Shown in pieces: positions 45,324 to 53,831 of a DNA stretch of 64,000 bases. The notes beneath the pieces were generated by a model, which searched no databases, was not told the origin of the DNA, and saw nothing but the letters and a program-made list of their open reading frames with translations. The position numbers and the translations under genes are program-made. This DNA is from an uncultured Collinsella sp. (GTDB lineage: Bacteria; Actinomycetota; Coriobacteriia; Coriobacteriales; Coriobacteriaceae): the NCBI GenBank assembly GCA_902470815.1, contig CABRHS010000001.1:62001-126000 (forward strand). Reading direction: 5' to 3'. Positions within the stretch are counted from its first letter, which is position 1, and every line of letters starts with the position of its first letter.

Positions 45324-46700
45324 ATGTTCAACACGGAGCGACATTCCAGGAAGATGGCGCACGCGCCCGTCAACCCGGCGACGGGGATGCCGAACACGCA
45401 GGCAGGGAGTGCCGGCGCTTCTCCCGTGCCCGGACCTGATTCGCCTTCGGACAATCGACAAGCGGATGATGCCTGCGCTTCTGCGGCATCAAATGGCTCC
45501 CTCGAGGCGCTGCTCGCCAAATTGCAGGCCATCCTCGACGGTCGCCTGTTCTCCCTGGTGGTCTTGGTGCTCGTCGCCTTCATGCTCGTGGCGAACGAGA
45601 GCTTCGCCGCGTTCCTCATCGTGGTCGTCGTGGGCTACATGCTCATCGACCGCTTCCTCACGGTTCGCCGCATCGTCGCGCTCGGGGGTTCCGCCTGGTT
45701 CTTGGTGCTCTTTGCCGGCCGTGCGATCTCCATGGGGATGGGGCAGCTTTACGTGCACGTCGATTACCTCTTCCTGTTCTGCGGGTTCTTGCTCGCCCTG
45801 GCCGTCTGCGGGACGTACTTCTCCGGCCGCGCCCTGTACGGCGTGGGGTACGACCGCGGCTTGGAGACGGCGGACCACGAGATCGCCGGGCACATGGTTG
45901 ACCGCCTGATCGAGAATCCCGAGAACGTGGCGAACCTCGATGGCGCGTTCATCGAGGTGGAGGGTGCCATCAACCGCGTGCGTAGCCGCGAACTCCACGT
46001 TGAGAACGCCTTGCGCGACGAATCCCGTCGCAAGGACGACCTCGTGGCCTATCTCGCTCACGACCTCAAGACCCCGCTGGCGAGCGTGGTGGGCTACCTG
46101 TCGCTCCTGGAGGAGGCCCCGGGCCTTCCCGAGGAGCTGCGCACGCGCTTCACGGGCATCGCGCTGGACAAGGCGCACAGGCTGGATTGCCTGATCGAGG
46201 AGTTCTTCGACATCACGCGGTTCGACTTCCATGACATTGTCCTTACGCGCGGGTATGTCGACCTGCCCCTGCTGCTGGCCCAGGTCGCCGACGAGTTCTA
46301 CCCCCTCCTCACGGAGCAGGGCAAGCACGTCGAGGTCGAGGCGCCCGATACCCTCACCGTGCTCATGGATGGCGACAAGATGGCGCGCGTGTTCAACAAC
46401 GTGATGAAGAACGCCATCGCCTACAGCTACGACGGCTCCACCATCCGCATGCAGGCAGAGCGGGGCGAGGGCTCCGTGGTGGTGCGTTTTGAGAACCAGA
46501 GCGACCCGATCCCCGCCGCCAAGCTGGCCACGATCTTCGAGAAGTTCTACCGCCTAGATGCGGCGCGGGCCACGAATCGCGGCGGCGCAGGTCTGGGCCT
46601 GGCCATCGCCAAGGAGATCGTGACGGCCCATGGCGGGACCATCTCCTGCGAGTCAACACCCGAGCACACGGTGTTCACCATCGTCATTCCGTCCGAGTAG
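45324..46700 (+). CDS. Sensor histidine kinase resembling VanS
   Basis: A 458-residue kinase; a hydrophilic N-terminus of about 70 residues precedes three or four hydrophobic segments (about 75-170). A HAMP-like linker follows, then the HisKA box with LAHDLKTPLASVVGYLSLLEEAP (His near 243) and an ATPase domain with NVMKNAIAYS, FEKFYRLDAAR and GGAGLGLAIAKEIV. The spacing and wording around the H box and G boxes resemble VanS (for example the EEFFDITRFDF segment). Ribosome site GAGGAGCC. Gap to the regulator: 53 bases. The signal is unknown. Confidence 0.9.
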   Translation: MFNTERHSRKMAHAPVNPATGMPNTQAGSAGASPVPGPDSPSDNRQADDACASAASNGSLEALLAKLQAILDGRLFSLVVLVLVAFMLVANESFAAFLIVVVVGYMLIDRFLTVRRIVALGGSAWFLVLFAGRAISMGMGQLYVHVDYLFLFCGFLLALAVCGTYFSGRALYGVGYDRGLETADHEIAGHMVDRLIENPENVANLDGAFIEVEGAINRVRSRELHVENALRDESRRKDDLVAYLAHDLKTPLASVVGYLSLLEEAPGLPEELRTRFTGIALDKAHRLDCLIEEFFDITRFDFHDIVLTRGYVDLPLLLAQVADEFYPLLTEQGKHVEVEAPDTLTVLMDGDKMARVFNNVMKNAIAYSYDGSTIRMQAERGEGSVVVRFENQSDPIPAAKLATIFEKFYRLDAARATNRGGAGLGLAIAKEIVTAHGGTISCESTPEHTVFTIVIPSE

Positions 46701-46713
46701 GGGTCCTGCGGGC

Positions 46714-46729
46714 TTACACGCTCCTTACA
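46714..46729 (+). promoter_or_regulatory. Pho-box-like direct repeat before pstB
   Basis: TTACA occurs at 46714-46718 and 46725-46729, an 11-base period like the TTAACA-type repeats bound by PhoP/PhoB proteins. It lies about 75 bases before the pstB GTG. Confidence 0.35.
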
Positions 46730-46802
46730 AATGGTTTTCCATCGCCTGAATTGCGTTGTATATCATCCTCAGAGCTCGATTGCTGTTTAGAGGAGGAACC
46801 AG

Positions 46803-47681
46803 GTGGATCGTACGTCTGAGGAAAGCGCCCGCGCCATGGCCCGCGCCGCCGAGGCGGCTTCCGTGCGCGAGATGGGCGGCGCCGCGTTCGCCGAGCTCGG
46901 GCTCGAGGCCGATGAGCCGCGCCCGGCGCATGCCACGTGCCTGTCGGTCAATCACGTCAACCTGTTCTACGGCGACCACCAGGCGCTCAGGGACGTCTCG
47001 CTCGACATCCCCGAGCGCGAGATCACCTCGTTCATCGGCCCGTCCGGCTGCGGTAAGTCCACGCTCCTGCGCTGCTTCAACCGCATGAACGACTACGTCA
47101 AGGACTGCCGCGTGGAGGGTTCCATCCTGCTCGACGGCCAGGACATCTACGCGGACTTCAACACCACGCTCCTGCGCCAGCGCGTGGGCATGGTGTTCCA
47201 GCACCCCAACCCGTTCCCCATGAGCATCTACGACAACGTTGCCTACGGCCTGCGCGGCATGGGCATCAAGAACCGCTCCGAGCTCGACGGCATCGTGGAG
47301 GAGTCGCTGCGTCGCGCCGCCCTGTGGGACGAGGTGAAGGACAAGCTCAAGGAGTCCGGCCTGAGCCTTTCCGGCGGCCAGCAGCAGCGCCTGTGCATCG
47401 CGCGCGCCATCGCCGTCAAGCCGCAGGTCCTGCTCATGGATGAGCCCACCTCCGCGCTCGATCCTATCTCGACGGTTCAGGTCGAGCAGCTCGCCATGGA
47501 GCTCAAGCGGGACTACACCCTCGTGGTGGTCACGCACAACATGCAGCAGGCGTCCCGCATCTCCGATTCCGTGGCGTTCTTCCTGCTCGGCGAGCTCGTG
47601 GAGCACGGCCCCACCGCCCAGATCTTCAAGGCGCCTCGGGAGCAGCGCACGGAAGACTACCTTACCGGCAGGTTCGGTTAG
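46803..47681 (+). CDS. pstB: Phosphate ABC transporter ATP-binding protein PstB
   Basis: A 292-residue ABC ATPase. It has Walker A GPSGCGKST (about residues 79-87), the Q-loop VFQHPNPFPMSIYDNVAYG, signature LSGGQQQR, Walker B LLMDEPTSALD and the PstB-diagnostic TLVVVTHNMQQA. It powers PstCA-dependent phosphate uptake. An N-terminal extension of about 40 residues is longer than the family norm (about 250). GTG start after AGAGGAGGAACCAG. The window has no pstS, pstC, pstA or phoU beside it. A PhoB-like gene follows after 71 bases. Confidence 0.95.
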   Translation: MDRTSEESARAMARAAEAASVREMGGAAFAELGLEADEPRPAHATCLSVNHVNLFYGDHQALRDVSLDIPEREITSFIGPSGCGKSTLLRCFNRMNDYVKDCRVEGSILLDGQDIYADFNTTLLRQRVGMVFQHPNPFPMSIYDNVAYGLRGMGIKNRSELDGIVEESLRRAALWDEVKDKLKESGLSLSGGQQQRLCIARAIAVKPQVLLMDEPTSALDPISTVQVEQLAMELKRDYTLVVVTHNMQQASRISDSVAFFLLGELVEHGPTAQIFKAPREQRTEDYLTGRFG

Positions 47682-47752
47682 GCCAGTCCCGCGCGCGTTC
47701 GGCGCGGTGGGCTTGTGGGTAGAATTGATGAGACGGCGAGGAGGTATCGCAC

Positions 47753-48430
47753 ATGATTTACTACGTCGAAGATGATGACAACATCAGGGGTCTCACGCTG
47801 TACGCCCTGCGTCAGCAGGGGATCGAAGCCGAGGGCTTCGCCTCCGACAGCGAGTTCAAGGCGGCCGTGGCGCGCCGCGTGCCCGACGCCGTGCTGCTCG
47901 ACATCATGCTGCCCGATACCGACGGCCTGGAGATCATGAGGCGCCTGCGCGCCGACCAGGCGACCGCCACGGTGCCCATCATGATGCTCACCGCCAAGGA
48001 TTCCGAGCTCGACAAGGTCGTTGCGCTCGACGGCGGTGCGGATGACTACCTCACCAAGCCCTTCTCCCTCATGGAGCTCACCAGCCGCTGCCGTGCCCTG
48101 CTGCGTCGCGGTGGCATGTCCAGCAGGCCCGCTTCCGAGACGCTGTGCGTGGGCGGCATAGAGCTCTCTCCCAGTCATCGCGTGGTGCGCGTGGAGGGCC
48201 AGGAGCTCAAGCTCACCCTGCGTGAATTCGACCTGCTCGAGTACCTCATGCGCAAGCCGGGCGTGGTGTTCACGCGCGAGGCCCTGCTTCAGAGCGTGTG
48301 GGGTTGGGACTTCGACGGCGGGTCGCGCACGGTCGACGTTCACGTGCAGACGCTCCGCCAAAAGCTCGGCGACCATGCCGATCGCATCGAGACGGTGCGA
48401 GGCGTGGGCTACCGCCTGGCGGACATGTAG
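47753..48430 (+). CDS. phoB: PhoB-like OmpR-family response regulator
   Basis: A 225-residue regulator with a receiver (EDDDN, phospho-Asp in VLLDIMLPDTDG, Lys in YLTKPFS) and a winged-helix output domain (REFDLLEYLM, SRTVDVHVQTLRQKLGD, VRGVGYRLAD). Ribosome site GAGGAGG. Its stop is directly followed by the kinase start. Placement after pstB points to phosphate control, but the sequence alone does not separate it from other OmpR regulators. Confidence 0.88.
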   Translation: MIYYVEDDDNIRGLTLYALRQQGIEAEGFASDSEFKAAVARRVPDAVLLDIMLPDTDGLEIMRRLRADQATATVPIMMLTAKDSELDKVVALDGGADDYLTKPFSLMELTSRCRALLRRGGMSSRPASETLCVGGIELSPSHRVVRVEGQELKLTLREFDLLEYLMRKPGVVFTREALLQSVWGWDFDGGSRTVDVHVQTLRQKLGDHADRIETVRGVGYRLADM

Positions 48431-49957
48431 ATGGCGGAACGGAAGACCTGCGCGCCGGGGGAGGCGCATGGCGATACGGGGTCGGCGTCGGTTCGGGCGC
48501 AGGGTGCCTCCGAGCCCGTAAAGGAGCTCAAGCCGTCGCTGTCCAAGCGCGTGTTCGCCACCATGCTCGCAATGTCGCTCGCCACCATCGTCGTGCTCGC
48601 GCTGGCGCTCACCATTTTCATGCAGCAGCGTCTCATGAGCTCCACCTCGGCCGCCCTGGCGAACGAGGCGCGGATCGTCGCCGCCTCGCTCAACAGCTCA
48701 CCGAGCTATTTCTCCATGCTCAAGCGCCTGCGCCTGGACAACACGCGCGTTACGCTGGTCGAGGCCGACGGCGACGTCCTGTATGACAGCGACATCGACG
48801 CGAGCGTGATGGAGGATCACGGCAACCGCCCCGAGATCGAGGACGCCCTTCGCACCGGCCGCGGGTCGGCCGACCGCTCGAGCACCACGCTCGGTGAGGT
48901 CATGCTGTACGAGGCCGTTCGCCTTGCCGACGGGCGCGTGGTGCGCCTTGCCAAGGGCGAGGCGGGGTACCTGGCCGTCCTCTGGTCGCTTGCGGGCCCG
49001 GTCGTGCTCATGTCGCTCGCGGGCGTGGTGGTCTCGGTCGTGGTGGCCCGTCGCGAATCGCGCCGCATCATCGAGCCTCTGCTCGAGGTCGACCTGGACC
49101 ACCCCCGTCGCAGTGCCCAGAACGCCTATGCCGAAATGGAGCCAATGTTGGAGCGCATCGAGAGCCAGCGCCAGGAACTCAAGCGCCAGGTGCGCGTGCT
49201 CGCGGACAACGACCGCATGCGCCGTGAGTTCACGGCGAACATCACGCACGAGCTCAAGACCCCGCTCACCACGGTGTCCGGTTACGCAGAGCTCATCGCC
49301 AACGGGCTGGTCACCGACGAGTCCGACCTGCGCGACTTCGGTCGCCGCATCTACAGCGAGGCCGGCAGGCTGACCTCGCTGGTGAACGACATCCTCACCC
49401 TCTCGAACCTCGACGAGGCCGAGCGCTCCGAGGGCGAGTCCGCCGCCGCGAATCTGGGTGCCCGAGAGCCGCTCGACGTCCCGCGCACTCTCGAGGGGAT
49501 CGCCCAACGCCTGGAGCAGGTCGCGGCGCAGTCGGATGTGACCCTCAAGGTGGCCTGTGAGCCCGCTATGGTGGTGGGCGTGCCCCGCCTGATCGACGAG
49601 CTGGCCTACAACCTGACGAGCAACGCCATCCGCTACAACCGCCCCGGCGGCACCGTGGTGCTCTCGTGCGGCTTGGAGCCCACCGAGGGCTCCGATGTGG
49701 CGACGGCGCCCTTCATCTGCGTGGCGGATACGGGCATAGGCATCGCCGAGGAGGAGCAGGGGAAGATCTTCGAGCGTTTCTATCGTGTGGACAAGAGCCG
49801 ATCCAAGGCCCGCGGCGGCACGGGTCTGGGCCTGGCCATCGTCAAACACGCGGCCACCTTCCATGGCGCGCGCATCGAGCTCCAAAGCGAGCTCGGGCGC
49901 GGAACCGCCATCACGGTCCACTTCCCGGTCCAGGAGTTGCCCGAGCTGGACATGTAG
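48431..49957 (+). CDS. phoR: PhoR-like sensor histidine kinase
   Basis: A 508-residue kinase with a hydrophilic start of about 37 residues, helix one (about 43-68), an extracytoplasmic sensor of about 100 residues, helix two (about 180-203) and a HAMP-like linker. The HisKA box holds FTANITHELKTPLTTVSGYAEL (His near 273), and the ATPase domain has NLTSNAIRYN, DTGIGI and GTGLGLAIVKH. The ATG abuts the preceding TAG with no separate ribosome site, so translation is coupled to the regulator. Confidence 0.9.
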   Translation: MAERKTCAPGEAHGDTGSASVRAQGASEPVKELKPSLSKRVFATMLAMSLATIVVLALALTIFMQQRLMSSTSAALANEARIVAASLNSSPSYFSMLKRLRLDNTRVTLVEADGDVLYDSDIDASVMEDHGNRPEIEDALRTGRGSADRSSTTLGEVMLYEAVRLADGRVVRLAKGEAGYLAVLWSLAGPVVLMSLAGVVVSVVVARRESRRIIEPLLEVDLDHPRRSAQNAYAEMEPMLERIESQRQELKRQVRVLADNDRMRREFTANITHELKTPLTTVSGYAELIANGLVTDESDLRDFGRRIYSEAGRLTSLVNDILTLSNLDEAERSEGESAAANLGAREPLDVPRTLEGIAQRLEQVAAQSDVTLKVACEPAMVVGVPRLIDELAYNLTSNAIRYNRPGGTVVLSCGLEPTEGSDVATAPFICVADTGIGIAEEEQGKIFERFYRVDKSRSKARGGTGLGLAIVKHAATFHGARIELQSELGRGTAITVHFPVQELPELDM

Positions 49958-50001
49958 GCCCCGTGCCGGCCGTGCCGATCGGCAACCGTTCGTCGATGCC
50001 A

Positions 50002-50044
50002 AAACGCTTTAGCCTCAAACTGGCATTCTCCCAGCTCGTATACT
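50002..50044 (+). promoter_or_regulatory. Promoter region of the aldolase gene with a cre-like core
   Basis: AAACGCTT at 50002-50009 lies upstream of a TATACT -10-like box (50039-50044), which is 39 bases before the start codon. The -35 match is weak. Confidence 0.4.
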
Positions 50045-50082
50045 GTGTCTTGCGAAGACCCGAATCGTGAGGAAGGTTTGGC

Positions 50083-50766
50083 ATGAAGTTCTTCATCGAC
50101 ACCGCGAACCTGGACGAGATCGCAGAGGCAAAGAGTTGGGGGTGCCTGGCGGGCGTCACCACCAATCCGAGCCTCTATGCAAAGACGGGTGGCAAGCTCG
50201 CGGATTTCGAGCCGCACATGCTCAAGATCGCGGAGCTGTGCGCGGGGCTCCCCGTCTCGGCGGAGTCCACGGCGCCCACCGTGGAGGGCATGGTGGAGGA
50301 GGGCCGTCGCCTTTCGGCGCTCGCCCCGAACATCGTGGTCAAGTTGCCGGTGACCGAATCGGGTCTTGCCGCGTGCAGGGCCCTTGCGAACCAGGGCGTG
50401 CGCGTCAACATGACCCTCGTGTTCTCGGCCACCCAGGCGCTTCTCGCCGCGAACGCGGGGGCGCGCTACATCTCGCCGTTCGTCGGTCGCTACGACGACA
50501 TCGCCCTGGATGGCGTCTCGCAGCTCAGGGACATGGTACTGTGCATCAAGAACTATGACTGGTCCGATAAGAACCTCGACGGCAAGGTGGAGGTCATCGC
50601 CGCCTCGATTCGCTCGCCGCAGCACGTCACGCAGGCCGCGCTCCTGGGATGCGATATCGCGACGGTTCCCATGAAGGCCCTCAAGCAGTGCCTGCACCAT
50701 CCCATGACCGATGCGGGGCTCGCGGCCTTCGAGGCCGATTGGGAAAGGGTCAGGGCCGACCGGTAG
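50083..50766 (+). CDS. fsa: Transaldolase-family protein, fructose-6-phosphate aldolase-like
   Basis: A 227-residue TalC/FSA-type TIM-barrel aldolase. It shows FIDTANLDEI, GVTTNPSL, the Schiff-base lysine in NIVVKLPVT (residue about 88), NMTLVFSATQALLAA, SPFVGRYDD and AASIRSPQHV. Short transaldolases like this act either as true transaldolase or as fructose-6-phosphate aldolase; the sequence cannot settle which. Placed before a split transketolase, it likely serves the non-oxidative pentose phosphate pathway. Ribosome site GAGGAAGG. Confidence 0.92.
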   Translation: MKFFIDTANLDEIAEAKSWGCLAGVTTNPSLYAKTGGKLADFEPHMLKIAELCAGLPVSAESTAPTVEGMVEEGRRLSALAPNIVVKLPVTESGLAACRALANQGVRVNMTLVFSATQALLAANAGARYISPFVGRYDDIALDGVSQLRDMVLCIKNYDWSDKNLDGKVEVIAASIRSPQHVTQAALLGCDIATVPMKALKQCLHHPMTDAGLAAFEADWERVRADR

Positions 50767-50814
50767 GGGAGGTCCCGGGACGCGCGGAGAAGGCTTCTAA
50801 AACTCATTTTGGTC

Positions 50815-50910
50815 AAGCGTTTTAGCGCAGGTAGATAGGTAAATTTCCCTTTGTAAGGTTTTGATTTTACCGTTTGCTTTCGGCTCGTCCGGGCTCCATG
50901 CCGCTATGAT
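50815..50910 (+). promoter_or_regulatory. Promoter region of the transketolase operon
   Basis: AAGCGTTT (50815-50822), the reverse complement of the core before fsa, and a TATGAT -10-like box at 50905-50910, 46 bases before the start. An AT-rich stretch lies between. Confidence 0.4.
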
Positions 50911-50955
50911 TACCCTGTCAACGCGTCACCGCTCGCATGCAAGGAGGCATCGTCC

Positions 50956-51798
50956 ATGAGCGATGAGGAACTCATCCAGATCGCCAATGAGGTCCGCAAG
51001 GGCGTCGTGGTGGGAACCCACGCCGCCAAGTCCGGTCACCCGGGTGGCTCCCTCGGCTCGGCCGAGATCATCACCTACCTGTACTTCCAGGAGATGAACA
51101 TCGACCCGGCCGACCCGCGCCGCGCCGATCGAGACCGCTTCGTCCTCTCCAAGGGCCATTGCGCGCCCGCCCTCTACGCCGTTCTTGCCGAGCGCGGGTT
51201 CTTCCCCAGGGAGGACCTCGAGTCGCTTCGTCATGTGGGCTCCCACCTGCAGGGCCACCCCAACATGAACGACACCCCCGGTGTGGACATGTCCACCGGT
51301 TCGCTCGGTCAGGGCATCTCCGCCGCGGTGGGCATGGCGCTCGCCGCCAAGCACTGGGGTGACACGTATCGCACGTTCTGCCTGCTCGGCGACGGTGAGA
51401 TCGAGGAGGGCCAGGTGTGGGAGGCCGCCATGTTCGCCGGCAACCAGCACCTTGACAACCTCTGCATCATCGTGGACCACAACGGCCTGCAGATCGACGG
51501 CAGCATCGAGGAGGTCAACTCCGCGATGCCCATCACCGACAAGTTCGAGGCCTTCGGCTTCCACGTGATCGTGCTGGCTGATGGCAACGATATGGCGCAG
51601 GTGCGCGCCGCGTTCGAGGCCGCCCGCGCCGTTTCCGGCAAGCCGGTGTGCATCGTGGCCGAGACGGTCAAGGGCAAGGGCGTCTCCTTCATGGAGAACC
51701 AGGTGGGCTGGCACGGCAAGGCCCCCAACGACGAGCAGTTCGAGCAGGCCATGGCCGAGCTTGAGGCCCGCGGGGCCGAGCTCGCGAAGGAGGCGTAA
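50956..51798 (+). CDS. tktN: Transketolase, N-terminal (thiamine diphosphate-binding) subunit
   Basis: A 280-residue half-transketolase. It shows KSGHPGGSLGSAEIITYLY, SKGHCAPALYAVLAERGF, the cofactor motif GDGEIEEGQVWEAAMFAGNQ... (GDG near residue 150, NN-equivalent HNGLQIDG), and ETVKGKGVSFMEN. It ferries two-carbon units between sugar phosphates together with the C-terminal subunit. Ribosome site AAGGAGG. The C-terminal half starts six bases after the stop. Confidence 0.96.
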   Translation: MSDEELIQIANEVRKGVVVGTHAAKSGHPGGSLGSAEIITYLYFQEMNIDPADPRRADRDRFVLSKGHCAPALYAVLAERGFFPREDLESLRHVGSHLQGHPNMNDTPGVDMSTGSLGQGISAAVGMALAAKHWGDTYRTFCLLGDGEIEEGQVWEAAMFAGNQHLDNLCIIVDHNGLQIDGSIEEVNSAMPITDKFEAFGFHVIVLADGNDMAQVRAAFEAARAVSGKPVCIVAETVKGKGVSFMENQVGWHGKAPNDEQFEQAMAELEARGAELAKEA

Positions 51799-51804
51799 TC
51801 CAAG

Positions 51805-52746
51805 ATGACGGACGTTAAGAGGATCGCCACGCGCGAGAGCTACGGCAGGGCCCTGGTCGACCTTGGAGCCGAGCACGATGATTTCGTCGTCTTCGACGCC
51901 GACTTGGCCGCCGCCACGCAGACCGGTAAGTTCAAGGCCGCGTACCCCGACCGGTTCTACAATGCCGGTATCGCCGAGGGCAACATGATGGGCCTCGCCG
52001 CGGGCGTGGCCACCACGGGCCGCGTCGCGTTCGCCAGCTCGTTCGCGATGTTCGCGGCCGGTCGCGCTTTCGAGCAGATTCGCAACTCCATCGGCTACCC
52101 GCACCTCAACGTGAAGATCGGTGCCTCGCACGCCGGCATCTCGGTGGGCGAGGACGGCGCCACGCACCAGTGCAATGAGGACATCGCTCTCATGCGCACC
52201 ATCCCGGGCATGACCATTGTGGTTCCCGCCGACGACACCGAGGCCTATGCCGCGACGCGCTGCGCCTATGAGACGGATGGTCCGTTCTACTTGCGCACCG
52301 GCCGTCTGGCTGCCCCGGTGATCAACGATCCCGAGACGTATGAGTTCGAACTCGGCCGCGCGATTGTCATGCGCGAGGGCACCGACGTCTCCATCGTGGC
52401 CTGCGGTCTGATGGTCTCCGCCGCGCTCGAGGCCGCCGAGGCGCTCGAGGCCGAGGGCGTCTCCGCCGAGGTCATCAACATGCACACCATCAAGCCGCTC
52501 GACGCCGACGTCTTGGTGGCCTCCGCCACCAAGACGGGTCGCGTGGTCACGGTCGAGGAGCATTCCATCATGGGTGGCCTGGGCGAGGCGTGCGCCGCCG
52601 TCCTGTGCGAGCGCCATCCGGTGCCCATGCGCCGCGTGGGCGTGCGTGACGTGTACGGCGAGTCCGGTCCCGCGCTCGAGCTGCTGGACAAGTACGGCCT
52701 GAACGCCGAGGGCGTGGCCGCCGCCGTTCGCGAGGTGCTCGCTTAA
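51805..52746 (+). CDS. tktC: Transketolase, C-terminal subunit
   Basis: A 313-residue pyrimidine-binding and C-terminal half. It shows ESYGRALVDLG, FDADLAAATQTGKF, NAGIAEGNMMGLAAGVA, ASHAGISVGEDGATHQCNEDIALMR, and VEEHSIMGGLGEA. The catalytic Glu in GIAEGNM is present. It forms a heterotetramer with the N-terminal subunit, as in many Gram-positives and archaea with split transketolases. The ribosome site lies inside the end of the preceding gene. Confidence 0.96.
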   Translation: MTDVKRIATRESYGRALVDLGAEHDDFVVFDADLAAATQTGKFKAAYPDRFYNAGIAEGNMMGLAAGVATTGRVAFASSFAMFAAGRAFEQIRNSIGYPHLNVKIGASHAGISVGEDGATHQCNEDIALMRTIPGMTIVVPADDTEAYAATRCAYETDGPFYLRTGRLAAPVINDPETYEFELGRAIVMREGTDVSIVACGLMVSAALEAAEALEAEGVSAEVINMHTIKPLDADVLVASATKTGRVVTVEEHSIMGGLGEACAAVLCERHPVPMRRVGVRDVYGESGPALELLDKYGLNAEGVAAAVREVLA

Positions 52747-52782
52747 CTCACAGCGGGATATGGTTCGCTGAATGAAAAACGA

Positions 52783-52816
52783 GAGGCGGCGTCGCTTGGG
52801 TGCGGCGCCGTCTTTG
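52783..52816 (+). terminator. Probable terminator after the transketolase genes
   Basis: An imperfect GC-rich hairpin (GAGGCGGCGTCGC...GCGGCGCCGTC) followed by TTTGCGTTT. Confidence 0.5.
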
Positions 52817-52850
52817 CGTTTCGCGTTACCTTGCCCATGCGCCCCCGCAT

Positions 52851-53831
52851 CTAGAATTCATTGCCTCCGAATCGCATGATTGACGGCATGAGCTGCATGC
52901 GCAGCAGCTTTTGCAGCGTGTCGTATCCATTGACGCGGATCCGCTTTCGGATGCCCAGGGCGCGGAACAGGTCCGTGGTGAATTGCCGGAACAGGTGTTC
53001 ATCGACAAGGTCCTCGTACCACACGTTCAAGATGGTGTATCCCGATCCCACGATTTTGTTTTGGCGGCGGGCGTCACGTCCGGCGGCCTCGATGGTATGG
53101 AATTGCTTGCCCTGATACTCCAGGCCGGCTCGCTGACGGGGAAAGCCAATGTCTATGTGTCGCGGGCCCACGGGGGTCGACACAGGGTGGTTCATGGAGA
53201 TGGGGCCCAGGCCCAGGCCGCCCATCGTTGTGGGGAGCGAGACGAGCATGGCGAGCGCGGTCTCCATGGGGGAGTTCGATAGGTCTTGAACGTGCCCGAG
53301 CATCCGCCGCGCTCGCCTGATGCCGGGCACCCTGTGAATCGAATTGACGAGCCTGTCTATTTTCGCCGTTGAGGTCAAGGGCCTATCCGTGCACGTAAGG
53401 CCGTCCCAGGAATCGTCGAGCACGTAGGTGCCGCAGAGCTCGTAACCCAGGGTGATGATGTCGACGTCGCTCAGCCTGTTATCGCCTGCGAGCTGGATGA
53501 ACGTGAGCTCGGGGCTTGCAGTCCAGAAGGATCGGTCGATTTTGATGAGCGCTCGAGGGGGCAGGGGGAGGTAGCACGTGATTGGCTTCGCATCGGCTCG
53601 TGCATTGTACCCATGAGCTCCGTCGACGAGGATGCGGTAGGGCTGGTCGATCACGCCATGGGCCGTCATGTCGTCGGCAAGAAGTTGGCGGGGCGGCATG
53701 CATAGACCGGCGACCTGCCCGGTTCTTGGTTTATCGAGCAGCGTTGGGATGAGGCGCTTACTCGATCGATATAGCTCAAGTGCGGAGGCGCCGCATGCGC
53801 AAACGGTTCCAGCCATGGCTAGACGATACAA
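52851..53831 (-). CDS. AbiEi/DUF559-type protein with a Vsr-like PD-(D/E)xK nuclease domain
   Basis: A 326-residue protein. The central part (PELTFIQLA, LGYELCGTYVL, SPMETALAMLVSLP) resembles actinobacterial AbiEi-like proteins. The C-terminal part resembles DUF559: HIDIGFP, LEYQGKQFH, RDARRQN and GSGYTILNVWYEDL supply the nuclease D, E and downstream R/D positions. The start is unclear: the only start codon before ATG 53816 is the TTG at 53831, directly abutting GAGGAG. In-frame sequence runs back 12 codons to a TGA without ATG or GTG, so the 5' end may be eroded. No partner toxin gene is adjacent. Function unknown; defence or DNA repair is a guess. Confidence 0.65.
   Translation of the reverse strand: MYRLAMAGTVCACGASALELYRSSKRLIPTLLDKPRTGQVAGLCMPPRQLLADDMTAHGVIDQPYRILVDGAHGYNARADAKPITCYLPLPPRALIKIDRSFWTASPELTFIQLAGDNRLSDVDIITLGYELCGTYVLDDSWDGLTCTDRPLTSTAKIDRLVNSIHRVPGIRRARRMLGHVQDLSNSPMETALAMLVSLPTTMGGLGLGPISMNHPVSTPVGPRHIDIGFPRQRAGLEYQGKQFHTIEAAGRDARRQNKIVGSGYTILNVWYEDLVDEHLFRQFTTDLFRALGIRKRIRVNGYDTLQKLLRMQLMPSIMRFGGNEF

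Noticed and set aside
42786..46700. Vancomycin resistance cluster
   Set aside because: Only regulator-like and carboxypeptidase genes are present; no D-Ala-D-Lac or D-Ala-D-Ser ligase, dehydrogenase or VanX-type dipeptidase is in the window.
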